Below, piece by piece: positions 35,812 through 44,584 of a DNA stretch of 64,000 nucleotides (its first letter is position 1; each line of letters begins with the position of its first letter). Below the pieces are notes generated by a model that saw nothing but the letters and a program-made list of their open reading frames with translations, made no database searches and had not been told where the DNA came from. Source of the stretch: CAZKHG01 sp964552655 (GTDB lineage: Bacteria; Bacteroidota; Bacteroidia; Bacteroidales; Tenuifilaceae). Position numbers and translations under genes: made by a program. Location: contig CAZKHG010000007.1 of assembly GCA_964552655.1 (NCBI GenBank), forward strand, positions 42,232-106,231. The letters are read 5' to 3'.

Positions 35812-36285
35812 TTACTTATGATGATAGGGTTCCCCTTTGATTATTGTCATTGCCCGGTAAAGCTGCTCCACAAAAATCAACCTGACCAGCTGGTGGGAAA
35901 ACGTCATTTTTGAAAGCGATATCTGCCCGGCTGTCAGATTTTTAACCCCCGAAGAAAACCCATAAGGGCCGCCAATGGCAAAAAAAATATCTTTTGTCCC
36001 TGCAACCATTTTACTTTCGATCAACCCCGCAAACTCAACCGAGGTGTATTGCTTTCCATTTTCATCCAGCAGAATAAGCTGGTATGACCCTTTCAGGCTA
36101 TTGATCAGCAGCTCGCCTTCTTTCTGCATTTGCAGATCGGGGCTCATATTCCGGCTGTTCTTTATATCCGGTAAAATCTTCAGCTCAAATTTGCAGTAGT
36201 GCCCAAGTCGCTTTACATAATCATCAATAGCCTCAGCAAGGTATTTACTATCGGTTTTGCCAATTGCGAGAAGCGTTATTTTCAT
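35812..36285 (-). CDS. rlmH: 23S rRNA (pseudouridine-1915 N3)-methyltransferase RlmH
   Basis: 157 residues from the ATG at 36285 (MKITLLAIGKT), the exact usual length. The SPOUT knot region shows LLDENGKQYTSVEFA, FAIGGPYGFS and LSKMTFSHQLVRLIFVEQLYRA with the C-terminal PYHHK. It methylates pseudouridine 1915 in helix 69, the same helix RluD modifies. It is divergent from the DUF4783-nadC unit. Confidence 0.97.
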   Translation of the reverse strand: MKITLLAIGKTDSKYLAEAIDDYVKRLGHYCKFELKILPDIKNSRNMSPDLQMQKEGELLINSLKGSYQLILLDENGKQYTSVEFAGLIESKMVAGTKDIFFAIGGPYGFSSGVKNLTAGQISLSKMTFSHQLVRLIFVEQLYRAMTIIKGEPYHHK

Positions 36286-36416
36286 ATCTGTAGAACTTGG
36301 GGTTAAAATAATCAATTTAACGGAGAATTGATTGCTAAAACTAGCTATATTTGGTCTAAACTTTGATGAAAAATATTGCTCATTTAATCAAGGATCTATT
36401 AAATAAACCAAAGGAA

Positions 36417-36836
36417 ATGAAGAAATTAAGAATACTGATTGTTGCACTGGTTGTACTATCGATTGCAACTGCCTTTGCTATATCATCCCTTCAGGATGCC
36501 CCTGAGGTGATTAAGAAAGCCGCTTTTGCCATTCAAACCGGGAATGCTTCGGAGCTGTCAAAGTTTTTTAACAAAACCGTGGAGCTGGAATTACTTGGCG
36601 AGGAGAATTTTTATAGCAAATCGCAGGCAGAACTGCTTCTGAAAGATTTTTTTGAGAAAAATAAACCCGTAAAATTTGTGATCAACCACCAGGGGGTAAA
36701 AGAAACTTCAAGTTTTGCCATTGGAACACTTACCACCAAGGATCAAACATTGCGGGTATCGTTTTTCATGAAATCCGAAGATAAAAAAAGCCTGATTCAC
36801 CAGTTCCGCATCGAGAAAAACGAGGAAGGGGAGTAA
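36417..36836 (+). CDS. DUF4783 family exported protein
   Basis: 139 residues from the ATG at 36417 with a signal peptide (KKLRILIVALVVLSIATAFA). The remaining 115 or so residues match the Bacteroidota DUF4783 pattern: a cystatin/SnoaL-like fold around FAIQTGNASELSKFFNKTVELEL and VKFVINHQG. The function is not known. It lies 30 nt upstream of nadC, a neighbour pair common in the phylum. Confidence 0.85.
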   Translation: MKKLRILIVALVVLSIATAFAISSLQDAPEVIKKAAFAIQTGNASELSKFFNKTVELELLGEENFYSKSQAELLLKDFFEKNKPVKFVINHQGVKETSSFAIGTLTTKDQTLRVSFFMKSEDKKSLIHQFRIEKNEEGE

Positions 36837-36866
36837 TTCATCAATTTACCATGCCGATTCCCCCAA

Positions 36867-37712
36867 ATGATTAAAACCAAGCTAATCCACAAACTTATCG
36901 AGCTGGCCATTGCCGAGGATATCGGGGATGGCGATCATTCTACCCTTTCATGTATTCCCTCCAAAGCCAAAGGAGCTGTTCAGCTTAAGGTGAAGCAAAC
37001 CGGTATAATTGCCGGGGTAGAAATTGCAAAACTGATCTACCACCAGGTTGATCCCGGTTTAAAAATCACTTTTTTAATAAAAGACGGGGCAAGGGTAAAT
37101 CCCAATGACATTGTTTTTAGCGTGAAAGGCAGCATCCATTCACTGCTGCAAGCTGAAAGAATTGTATTGAACGTTATGCAACGAATGAGCGGAATAGCCA
37201 CCCAAACCCGTGAGTATGTTGATCGGATTCAGGGGACAAAAGCCAGAATCCTTGATACCCGGAAAACCACACCCGGTATGCGGGTCTTCGATAAAATGGC
37301 CGTAAAAATCGGGGGTGGGGAGAACCACCGGATGGGCCTCTACGATATGATTATGCTTAAGGATAACCATGTTGATTTTGCCGGAGGCATTGAGAATGCA
37401 ATAAAACAGGCAAATCTGTATTTGAAATTCACGAAAAAAAAGCTGGATATCGAGGTGGAAACCAGAAATCTTGATGAAGTTGTAAAAGTTATCGAAATAG
37501 GCGGTGTAAAAAGAATTATGCTCGATAATTTCAACCTGGACGATACAAGGAAAGCGGTAAAGCTGATCAACGGTAAATTCGAAACGGAATCATCAGGAGG
37601 GATAACGTTGGAAACCATCCGCGATTACGCGCTTTGCGGGGTGGATTTCATTTCGGTTGGGTCAATAACCCATCACATCAAAAGCCTGGATATGAACCTT
37701 AAAAAGGGATAA
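36867..37712 (+). CDS. nadC: Nicotinate-nucleotide pyrophosphorylase (carboxylating)
   Basis: 281 residues, full-length. Seen: EDIGDGDHST at the N-terminus, ILDTRKTTPGMR for quinolinate/PRPP binding, KDNHVDFAGG, and the C-terminal barrel ending SVGSITHHIKSLDMN. It converts quinolinate to nicotinate mononucleotide in NAD synthesis. It is followed by a YihY-type gene 14 nt on, so probably co-transcribed. Confidence 0.97.
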   Translation: MIKTKLIHKLIELAIAEDIGDGDHSTLSCIPSKAKGAVQLKVKQTGIIAGVEIAKLIYHQVDPGLKITFLIKDGARVNPNDIVFSVKGSIHSLLQAERIVLNVMQRMSGIATQTREYVDRIQGTKARILDTRKTTPGMRVFDKMAVKIGGGENHRMGLYDMIMLKDNHVDFAGGIENAIKQANLYLKFTKKKLDIEVETRNLDEVVKVIEIGGVKRIMLDNFNLDDTRKAVKLINGKFETESSGGITLETIRDYALCGVDFISVGSITHHIKSLDMNLKKG

Positions 37713-37726
37713 CATCTGTCTGAAAA

Positions 37727-38665
37727 ATGAACAACGCCTTCAACAAATCATTTCTTATTTCACAAATAAATAGCTGGCTGCTGGTTCGCTGGGCAAAAAA
37801 AATTTCCTTCCCGGGGTTTAACGGGGTTTCCGTTTACGAGGTTCTTCGGTTTTTCCTGAAAGGGATTATAAACGGCGCCATAACAACAAGGGCTTCAGCC
37901 GTTGCATTCAGCTTCTTTCTGGCCGTTGTTCCTACGCTGATCTTCCTTTTTACGCTTATCCCCTATTTGCCGGTTAAAGATTTTCAGTACCAGCTGCTAT
38001 CCCTCATCAAGGGGATCATGCCGGTTTACGCATATCAAACCGTTGAATCCACCCTGGTTGAGGTGCTGACCATGAAAAGCGGAGGGTTGCTCTCCTTTGG
38101 TTTTCTGGCTGCAGTGTTTTTCAGCCATAATGGCATCAGCTCATTAATTGATGCATTCAATGCCACCTATCATACCATAGAGACCAGAAGCTTTTTCGCC
38201 CAACACCTCATTGCATTGCTGCTCACTTTCTTGCTCCCGGTTATTGTTATGATTGGCGTTATTATGATATTTTTCGGACAAGTGGCTTTAAACTGGGCGT
38301 TTGAAATGGGTTGGTTTCGAATGAACCTGACCTTCTACCTTCTGGGTACTGTGAAATGGATTGTCATCATTGCCCTTTTCTTTTTCAGCATCTCACTGCT
38401 CTATTTCCTGGCTCCTGCCAAACGGCAGAAATTCAGGTTTTTCTCAGCCGGGTCCTCGCTTGCCACCCTACTGATCATCATAACATCCCTGGCTTTCTCA
38501 ACCTATGTTAACCATTTTGGGCAATACAACACTTTTTATGGTTCTCTTGGCGGGTTAATCGTTTTTTTACTCTGGTTGTACTTCAATGCTTTTGGGTTAA
38601 TATTGGGCTTTGAGCTGAATGCAAGCATATCTTCGGCCAAGCTTAATAACTCCCCATTGCAATAA
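37727..38665 (+). CDS. YihY/BrkB-type membrane protein
   Basis: 312 residues with six membrane helices, the YihY/virulence-factor-BrkB plan. Helpful markers are RASAVAFSFFLAVVPTLIFLF near residue 57, FFSHNGISSLIDAFNATY near 130, and YFLAPAKRQKFRFFSAGSSLATL near 225. The family's function is not firmly established, and the old ribonuclease BN assignment is generally considered wrong. It sits third in a DUF4783-nadC-yihY unit. Confidence 0.9.
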   Translation: MNNAFNKSFLISQINSWLLVRWAKKISFPGFNGVSVYEVLRFFLKGIINGAITTRASAVAFSFFLAVVPTLIFLFTLIPYLPVKDFQYQLLSLIKGIMPVYAYQTVESTLVEVLTMKSGGLLSFGFLAAVFFSHNGISSLIDAFNATYHTIETRSFFAQHLIALLLTFLLPVIVMIGVIMIFFGQVALNWAFEMGWFRMNLTFYLLGTVKWIVIIALFFFSISLLYFLAPAKRQKFRFFSAGSSLATLLIIITSLAFSTYVNHFGQYNTFYGSLGGLIVFLLWLYFNAFGLILGFELNASISSAKLNNSPLQ

Positions 38666-38782
38666 TTTTTACAATTTCAACAAGACAGATAACCCCGGAT
38701 TTGATTCGATAATGTGCCCGATACCTCTGAACAAATTCGGGCAATTGCTGTTGTATCCTCTATCAGATAACGATTTAAGGAC

Positions 38783-39427
38783 ATGAAGAATAAAGATATT
38801 GCCAATATCAGGAAAGAATACTCATTAAAACAGCTCAACGAGACAGATATAAATTCAAACCCATTCGTTCAGTTTGATATCTGGCTTAAAGAGGCAATCG
38901 AATCAAGAATTCCGGAGCCAAATGCGATGGTGCTGGCCACATCCTCCTTTGAGGGGAAACCCTCTGCAAGGGTTCTGCTCCTGAAAATGTTCGATGAGCG
39001 GGGGTTCTCCTTTTTCACCAACTACGATAGCCGGAAATCTAGAAATATCCTGCAAAACCCATTTGGGGCGCTTGTTTTCTTTTGGCCCGACCTGGAAAGG
39101 CAAATCCGTATCGAAGGGAAAATAAGCAAGGTGAGCGACAAGGAGAGCGACCTGTACTTTAAAACCCGTCCCGAAGGGAGTAAGATCGGGGCATGGGCAT
39201 CGCCGCAAAGCCAGGTTATTCCAAGCCGGAAATACCTGGAGAACCTGAACGCCGATTTTAAAGAGGAGTTCTCCCGGAAACCTATTAAACGCCCACCCAA
39301 CTGGGGCGGGTATATTCTGGTTCCTTCTCTCTTCGAATTCTGGCAGGGAAGGCCGGATAGGTTACACGACAGGATTCAATACACCCTTTCAAACACCCAT
39401 TGGAAAATAGAGAGGTTAGCGCCCTAG
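38783..39427 (+). CDS. pdxH: Pyridoxamine 5'-phosphate oxidase
   Basis: 214 residues, normal length. FMN- and substrate-binding regions are clear: NAMVLATSSFEGKPSARVLLLKMFDERGFSFFTNY near 48, and the C-terminal RPNWGGYILVP-like PPNWGGYILVP, FWQGRPDRLHDRIQY with the end WKIERLAP. It oxidises pyridoxine or pyridoxamine 5'-phosphate to PLP. Confidence 0.97.
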   Translation: MKNKDIANIRKEYSLKQLNETDINSNPFVQFDIWLKEAIESRIPEPNAMVLATSSFEGKPSARVLLLKMFDERGFSFFTNYDSRKSRNILQNPFGALVFFWPDLERQIRIEGKISKVSDKESDLYFKTRPEGSKIGAWASPQSQVIPSRKYLENLNADFKEEFSRKPIKRPPNWGGYILVPSLFEFWQGRPDRLHDRIQYTLSNTHWKIERLAP

Positions 39428-39443
39428 GTGTTAAGATCACCAG

Positions 39444-40202
39444 CTAAAAGGCACTCCCGGTTATCATCTTCTTTATCAGAAAGTAGATAAAAGTACCCAC
39501 CACCAGCAGGAACATAAAGAGCAAATACCCGATAAGATAAAAAAGCGCCGCTTTTACTGCCGATGTAAAAACCGATTGCCTGAACAACTTCCTGAAGGTA
39601 AAGGTGTAAAATGCAAGGGTAATCAGAAACGGGATTAAGGTGGCCATCGATGTTTTATCAATGTAAATTGCACAGGGCAGGCAGAGTATAGAAATAACCC
39701 CATATACATAGCATTGCAGGATCAGGTGTTCCGCATAGTTGAACTGCCTGTACAGCCATTTTGACGACAAAGCGAAAAAGGGGATAAACAGCAAAGTGAA
39801 ATACTGCATGTACTCCTTGATAAAACCAACAAATGCGGTTTGCAGCTCCAGCCCGTGCTGGTTGTTCATAGACAGGGCATTGTTGATATCCTGTACATTC
39901 TTGTCCAGGTTGTTATTCCTTACCACCAGGAATGTAGTAATGGCTATCAGGTAAATGGCCAATTTTGCCGGGTTGGTGTATCTCTTTGTGATCCCGTTGA
40001 TATAATCTCTTATCACCACATGCGGGCGAACCAATACCGAATAAAAGGTATAGAATAACCCCCTGTCGAGGTCGAACACCTTCGTAAACAAATCGCCGAT
40101 AAGCTTTCTGGTGGTGAACCTTTCGGTGATAAGCACCTGCCCGCACTTGTTACAGTAGTTCAGGGTATGGACATGGCCACAGTTTTTGCAAGTATTTTCC
40201 AT
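39444..40202 (-). CDS. DUF3667 membrane protein with N-terminal zinc ribbon
   Basis: 252 residues from the ATG at 40202 (MENTCKNCGH). A TTG at 40220 would add six residues. The zinc ribbon is CKNCGHVHTLNYCNKCG, followed by about five membrane helices in the last 180 residues. The family is widespread in Bacteroidota and of unknown function. It is convergent with pdxH at a 16-nt gap and faces the repeat array at its 5' side. Confidence 0.83.
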   Translation of the reverse strand: MENTCKNCGHVHTLNYCNKCGQVLITERFTTRKLIGDLFTKVFDLDRGLFYTFYSVLVRPHVVIRDYINGITKRYTNPAKLAIYLIAITTFLVVRNNNLDKNVQDINNALSMNNQHGLELQTAFVGFIKEYMQYFTLLFIPFFALSSKWLYRQFNYAEHLILQCYVYGVISILCLPCAIYIDKTSMATLIPFLITLAFYTFTFRKLFRQSVFTSAVKAALFYLIGYLLFMFLLVVGTFIYFLIKKMITGSAF

Positions 40203-40305
40203 TGCTATTGCTTTACCCAAATGTAATTATTTTCAACAAACTTTTAAAATTCATTCTCCCTTGGTATTTCTGCTGTTTACATCCCCTTTGTATTATCCCA
40301 AATTA

Positions 40306-40629
40306 GCCGTAACGGTGCAGCCAGTCTGTATGCATAATGCAACCAGCTGTAGCTCTGCATGATGCTTTCTACATTTTGTAGATAATCAGTCGCAGCACTG
40401 CAGGAGCCTTTCTATACTTGATGCTAGTCAGTCGTAGCACTGCAGGAGCCTTTCTGTACTTGTGGCAAGTTAGTCGTAAAGCGACTGATGGCTTTCTATA
40501 GCTTATCGCATGTATGTTGCAGAGCTGCGGCTTATTTAATACCTTTGATACCCATCTGCTGCAGAGCTGCAGGACATTTTTTATCATTGGTTGCCACCTT
40601 GCTGCAAGGTTGCAGCAAGCTTCCTGCCC
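40306..40629. repeat. Degenerate 42-43 bp tandem array with a hairpin in each unit
   Basis: Eight units begin at 40306, 40346, 40389, 40431, 40473, 40515, 40558 and 40601, giving lengths of 40, 43, 42, 42, 42, 43 and 43. Units 3 and 4 share AGCACTGCAGGAGCCTTTCT; the others are diverged but keep the register. The start of each unit is self-complementary with different bases: CCGT/ACGG, AGCT/AGCT, GCAG/CTGC, GTAG/CTGC, GTCG/CGAC, GCAG/CTGC, CTGCAG/CTGCAG, TTGCTGCAA/TTGCAGCAA. No gene is seen in this gap, and the only long frame across it reads out as a repetitive shadow. Confidence 0.8.
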
Positions 40630-40715
40630 TAATGACGATAAAAAAATCACCGGAAAATCTGAAAAGTCAATAATATTTAAGTTCATTCCCGACGATTCAT
40701 TCCCGGCAAATTTAT

Positions 40716-40740
40716 TTCCGGCGACTTTAGTCGCCCGGAA
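40716..40740. repeat. Near-perfect palindrome centred on CTTTAG
   Basis: TTCCGGCGACT pairs with AGTCGCCCGGAA around a TT centre, with one bulged C. Its centre CTTTAG and its TTCC(C)G / CGGAA ends resemble the palindromes at 27340-27399. The preceding 35 nt contain two further partial copies of ATTCCCGRC. Confidence 0.7.
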
Positions 40741-40861
40741 AACTCAAAAAATCAATTTTTTGGACTTTATTCCCATTTTTTCAGGCATTAATTGAAAGGA
40801 AAAGTCATATCCGTGATCATCCGTAAAAATCTGCGTAATCAGTGTTCTAAATAACCAATAG

Positions 40862-42247
40862 CTATTTCCTGAACTTCCTGATAAAATCCTCCACCTCCTG
40901 CACACCACCCTGGTAGATGAGGTAGCCGTTATAAGGTTCTCTCAAGGTAATCTCGTCGTTCACGGGGGTAAGCATCAACCGACGCACCTCCTCTGGGTCG
41001 TTGGTTTGACCCAAAGCCCAGCCCAGCTTAATATAAGCCGTTTCGGGCAGCATGTTTTCGGCGGGAATTATCCCTTTTGCCATCAGGTCGCGACCTGTAT
41101 CGTAAACGTACATGTGCACAAAACCCCAAAGGGTTTGAACGGTCATGTAGATATGAACGCCCTTTTTGGTAGCCCTTTCAATGGCAGGGTAAAGGGGTTT
41201 GTTGATATGGCCAAGACCAGTACCTGCAATGATAATCCCCTTATAGCCATTATCAACCAGGGAGTCAATAATATCCGGTTGCATATTCGGGTAATAGTAA
41301 ACAATGGTAACCTTCTCCTCAAAGTAAGGTAAAATCTTCACCTTTCGATCCTTCCTGCGATGGTTGTAGTTCTCTTTAAGCGGCTTAACGCCATCCTTCC
41401 GGCTTACGGTAGCAATAGGAATTTCCCCGATTGTTCTGAAAGTGCTGCGATATGATGAGTGCATTTTTCTTACACGTGTACCGCGGTGCAGGAAACCATA
41501 CTCATCGGATGTAGGGCCAAACATGCAGACCATCACCTCGGCAATATCGGAATGGCCTGCCGTAAATGCTGCATGCATAAGGTTTAAAGCAGCATCGCTG
41601 CTGGGGCGATCGGAACTTCGCTGTGATCCAACCAGGACAATGGGAACAGGGGAATTCTGTACCATAAATGTTAATGCGGCTGCGGTATGGCTAAGCGTAT
41701 CGGTTCCATGGCCAATGATGATCCCGTCTATGCCATTCTCAATCTCTTTACCAATGGCAATTGCCAAGGCTTTGTACTGCTCTGGCCCCATGTTCTCGCT
41801 GAACACCGCGAATAGTTTTTCGGTTGAAAGGTTGCAAATATCCGCCAGCTCCGGAACTGCACCATAAAGCTCACCGGGAGAAAAAGCCGGGATTACTGCT
41901 CCGGTTCTGTAATCGAGGCGGGAAGCAATGGTGCCGCCTGTCCCAAGTAATTTTACCTTGGGAAGATTGGGGGTAAACGGGAACTCCTTTTCAGGGATCT
42001 TATAGGTGGCTTTAAAATAGCCCACCTCCTTCATCCCCTTAATGGTAAAAATATCGATTCCAATGTTATAGCCGGTTTCAATTTTTAAAACGATGTGCTT
42101 GTCGTCATCGTTTTCTGCCCTGGGAAGGACAGTCCCCTTGAAAACTCCACGGGAAGTATCAATAACCGCTTTACCCCAAACCCTGACGTTATATTTTTTT
42201 AGCACTTCCAGTGCTTTCCCTTTATACCCTTGAAAAATATCTTCCAT
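40862..42247 (-). CDS. gatD: Glu-tRNA(Gln) amidotransferase subunit D (archaeal type)
   Basis: 461 residues. An N-terminal domain of about 95 residues (KALEVLKKYNVRVWGKAVI...) precedes an L-asparaginase-like domain with LGTGGTIAS at 101-109, HGTDTLS at 180-186, SQRSSDRPSSDAALN and a C-terminal ETAYIKLGWAL. The N-terminal domain plus asparaginase fold is the GatD layout, not plain asparaginase. GatD releases ammonia from glutamine or asparagine and passes it to GatE. It lies 107 nt downstream of gatE on the same strand. Characterised GatDE is archaeal. Confidence 0.88.
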   Translation of the reverse strand: MEDIFQGYKGKALEVLKKYNVRVWGKAVIDTSRGVFKGTVLPRAENDDDKHIVLKIETGYNIGIDIFTIKGMKEVGYFKATYKIPEKEFPFTPNLPKVKLLGTGGTIASRLDYRTGAVIPAFSPGELYGAVPELADICNLSTEKLFAVFSENMGPEQYKALAIAIGKEIENGIDGIIIGHGTDTLSHTAAALTFMVQNSPVPIVLVGSQRSSDRPSSDAALNLMHAAFTAGHSDIAEVMVCMFGPTSDEYGFLHRGTRVRKMHSSYRSTFRTIGEIPIATVSRKDGVKPLKENYNHRRKDRKVKILPYFEEKVTIVYYYPNMQPDIIDSLVDNGYKGIIIAGTGLGHINKPLYPAIERATKKGVHIYMTVQTLWGFVHMYVYDTGRDLMAKGIIPAENMLPETAYIKLGWALGQTNDPEEVRRLMLTPVNDEITLREPYNGYLIYQGGVQEVEDFIRKFRK

Positions 42248-42354
42248 TTTTTAATGCTTTTTTACTTTTTTATCACCATGAATGGGACATGATCAGCATG
42301 TACTTGGAGAAAATTTTTGCCCATTGTGGTTTTATTCTATTCAGATTGATATAA

Positions 42355-44352
42355 TTACACAACTTTTTTCTCGATATGCATTCGCAGATCTTTCAGATCC
42401 ATATTGCCCATAGCTTGCCTGTTCAGCTGGCCCATCACCCAGTTGATGGTTGCCTCACGGGATCCATTCTTGCAAACCTTGATCTCACGGAATTTCTCAA
42501 GCAGGTAATCAACCGGAGCAACAAGCTCCTCTTTGGTTCTTTTCTTAAAGTTAAGGCTTGTGAGCACAGAGTTAAAATCCATGTTTGGATGTTGGAAAAT
42601 AATTGGGAGAATCAGCTTGGCGATGGATGGTTGCAACTTCTGTTTGCTCAAAAACGTGAACATTTCCACTATCCGGTTATAGCCAAAATCGGGGTGTTTA
42701 TGCAGCTGCCCCTCAACAAACTTAAGGGAATGCCCTAAGAATGTTCCGGCAAACCGACCTGTCAGTCCAATCTTTACCAGTTGCTCAATTACCGGCACCA
42801 GGTTTTTCTTTAACAGGTAATTGTAGGTGTCCTCCGGTATTTCCCAATCCTTAAGCTGTTTATAACGCTCATGAATATCAACCGGGATTCGTTTTTTGAG
42901 CATGTTTATATAGCTCTCCTCGAGGGGAATCGGAGCCGAATCGGTGTCGGGGTACATTCTGTCCGCACCCGGTAGCACCCGTTCAAAGAGAGTAGTCCCA
43001 TCAGGCAGGGGACGTCGTGTCTCACGGGGAACTTCAACAAAAGCCATCCTGCACCTCTCTTCAACTGTTTCTATTGCAGTTGGCATATCGTCTTTCAACC
43101 CCCAAATCAGTATTATAGCATCATTCTCGTTTGGTTTTAAGAGCGATAATAATTTTTCCAAATCATTTTTACCAAGAGGGTTTTGTAAATCCTCACCGCT
43201 GGTCATATTCGGTTTCTCAATACCTGCTATAACTTTAAGCCGATCGCTCAGCTCATTTGTGAAGGTTTTGCCTGGCTGGGTGAAATGAGAAAGGACCCCT
43301 TTAAAATAGGGCAGGTTAATGGCAACCAGCTGAAAACCTTCATCGGATCGGGCTATTGCAGTTTGGTATTCCAGACCAATCTCTCTCGGATCAATAACTT
43401 TTGAGGTAATTGCCCATTTAGTATGTTCTGGACATCTTTCATTTAGCAGCTTTTTTATGTGAAGCAACGCCCATTGCCGGAAACACTCATTATGCGATAA
43501 TTCGGGAATCCATTTGTTATGCGAAACCCCTTTTATCTCCACCCGCGTTCCCCCTTCACAGCTAACATTGGTATCCTGACGGGCTGCGCCCATCCCGGTA
43601 CGAACTTTCCCGGTGCTTCGGTTAAGAAAACGAATATATTCGGCTGCCTCCCTGAGTTCATCCGGTGTGTAGCAATGTGGGTGGGTTACTGTTTCAATGA
43701 GCGGCATGCCCAACCTGTCGGTCTTGTAAATTCTTTGATGGCCAATATCAGAAATCTCCCGGCAAGAATCCTCCTCAATACTGAGTTGAATCAGCCCCAC
43801 CTTTTTATTTTTCAGCTGGATTTCCCCCTCAACTCCCAGTATAGCTGTTCGTTGAAAACCAGTTGGGATTGACCCATCAAGGTATTGCTTCCGGGTGATA
43901 TGAACCTCTCCTACGATATTCAACTTACTCAGCAACGAAATCTCCAGAGCAATCTCTAATGCTTCCCGGTTGATGGGGAAGGGAGGGGTGTCGTCAATTT
44001 CGTAGGTACAGGTGGTTGCGTTATGAATTCGGTAAATAATCTCCTTCCGGGTTTTAAACTCCATCAAAGCGGTTCCATCATACTCGCCCATTTCGCTGAG
44101 AGTGGGCCTCATGTGCCTTATCAGCTCGGCGTTGAAATTATCGCTGGCGTGGTAAATCCCTGCCGGGCAACGGCAAAACAGCTTCTGTTTTGTTTTTAGC
44201 TGTTGGTGAACCTCAAGCCCTGACTTAAAGCCAATCCGTTTATAATCATCGGGCTTAGCCTTCCTTCGTGGAACATACCCGATGGCTTTCATGGTATTTT
44301 GATAATTTTTCTGGGGATCAAAACTTTTGGTGGGTGTTGAACTCTTTTTCAT
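42355..44352 (-). CDS. gatE: Glu-tRNA(Gln) amidotransferase subunit E (archaeal type)
   Basis: 665 residues from the ATG at 44352 (MKKSSTPTK); a TTG six nt upstream is also possible. The GatB/GatE cradle starts IGFKSGLEVHQQLKTKQKLFCRCP near residue 42 and includes HITRKQYLDGSIPTGFQRT, EEDSCREI, TDRLGMPLIE and RQDTNVSCEGGTRVEIKGVSH. An extra inserted region (about 310-440) corresponds to the AspRS-like insert that separates GatE from GatB. YPDTDSAPIPL and a helical/YqeY-like tail follow. It phosphorylates and amidates Glu-tRNA(Gln). The order is gatE then gatD here. An N-terminal extension of about 40 residues is unlike archaeal GatE. Confidence 0.88.
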   Translation of the reverse strand: MKKSSTPTKSFDPQKNYQNTMKAIGYVPRRKAKPDDYKRIGFKSGLEVHQQLKTKQKLFCRCPAGIYHASDNFNAELIRHMRPTLSEMGEYDGTALMEFKTRKEIIYRIHNATTCTYEIDDTPPFPINREALEIALEISLLSKLNIVGEVHITRKQYLDGSIPTGFQRTAILGVEGEIQLKNKKVGLIQLSIEEDSCREISDIGHQRIYKTDRLGMPLIETVTHPHCYTPDELREAAEYIRFLNRSTGKVRTGMGAARQDTNVSCEGGTRVEIKGVSHNKWIPELSHNECFRQWALLHIKKLLNERCPEHTKWAITSKVIDPREIGLEYQTAIARSDEGFQLVAINLPYFKGVLSHFTQPGKTFTNELSDRLKVIAGIEKPNMTSGEDLQNPLGKNDLEKLLSLLKPNENDAIILIWGLKDDMPTAIETVEERCRMAFVEVPRETRRPLPDGTTLFERVLPGADRMYPDTDSAPIPLEESYINMLKKRIPVDIHERYKQLKDWEIPEDTYNYLLKKNLVPVIEQLVKIGLTGRFAGTFLGHSLKFVEGQLHKHPDFGYNRIVEMFTFLSKQKLQPSIAKLILPIIFQHPNMDFNSVLTSLNFKKRTKEELVAPVDYLLEKFREIKVCKNGSREATINWVMGQLNRQAMGNMDLKDLRMHIEKKVV

Positions 44353-44584
44353 GAGCAAACCTAATAATTATTAATCAACCTGAATTAAAAAATAAAAGCC
44401 CTAAGATAACTTTGTTTACAGTTTTTTACAATAAAACCCCTTTTAATAATTAACTTAATATTGAATTTGACTGATTGTTTGATAATTGTAATTAAACCCT
44501 CGGTTATTCTGTTAATTTAACAGAAATTGGATGTTGAATAATATTATATAATTTTGATTATTAATATATTGGAGCATCTCCTGA

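Noticed and set aside
40306..40629. CRISPR array
   Set aside because: Units diverge continuously with no constant repeat plus unique spacer pattern, and no cas genes are near.
40369..40686. Minus-strand ORF with a repeated YRKAPAVLRL sequence
   Set aside because: It is a shadow of the tandem repeat array: its amino-acid repeats follow the DNA units, and it has no start-signal support.
40862..42247. Ordinary type I/II asparaginase
   Set aside because: The extra N-terminal domain and the adjacent GatE-like gene fit GatD, not a free asparaginase.
44355..44363. TAGGTTTGC on the minus strand as a promoter -7 box for gatE
   Set aside because: It overlaps the start codon region so closely that the transcript could not carry the first codons; probably chance.
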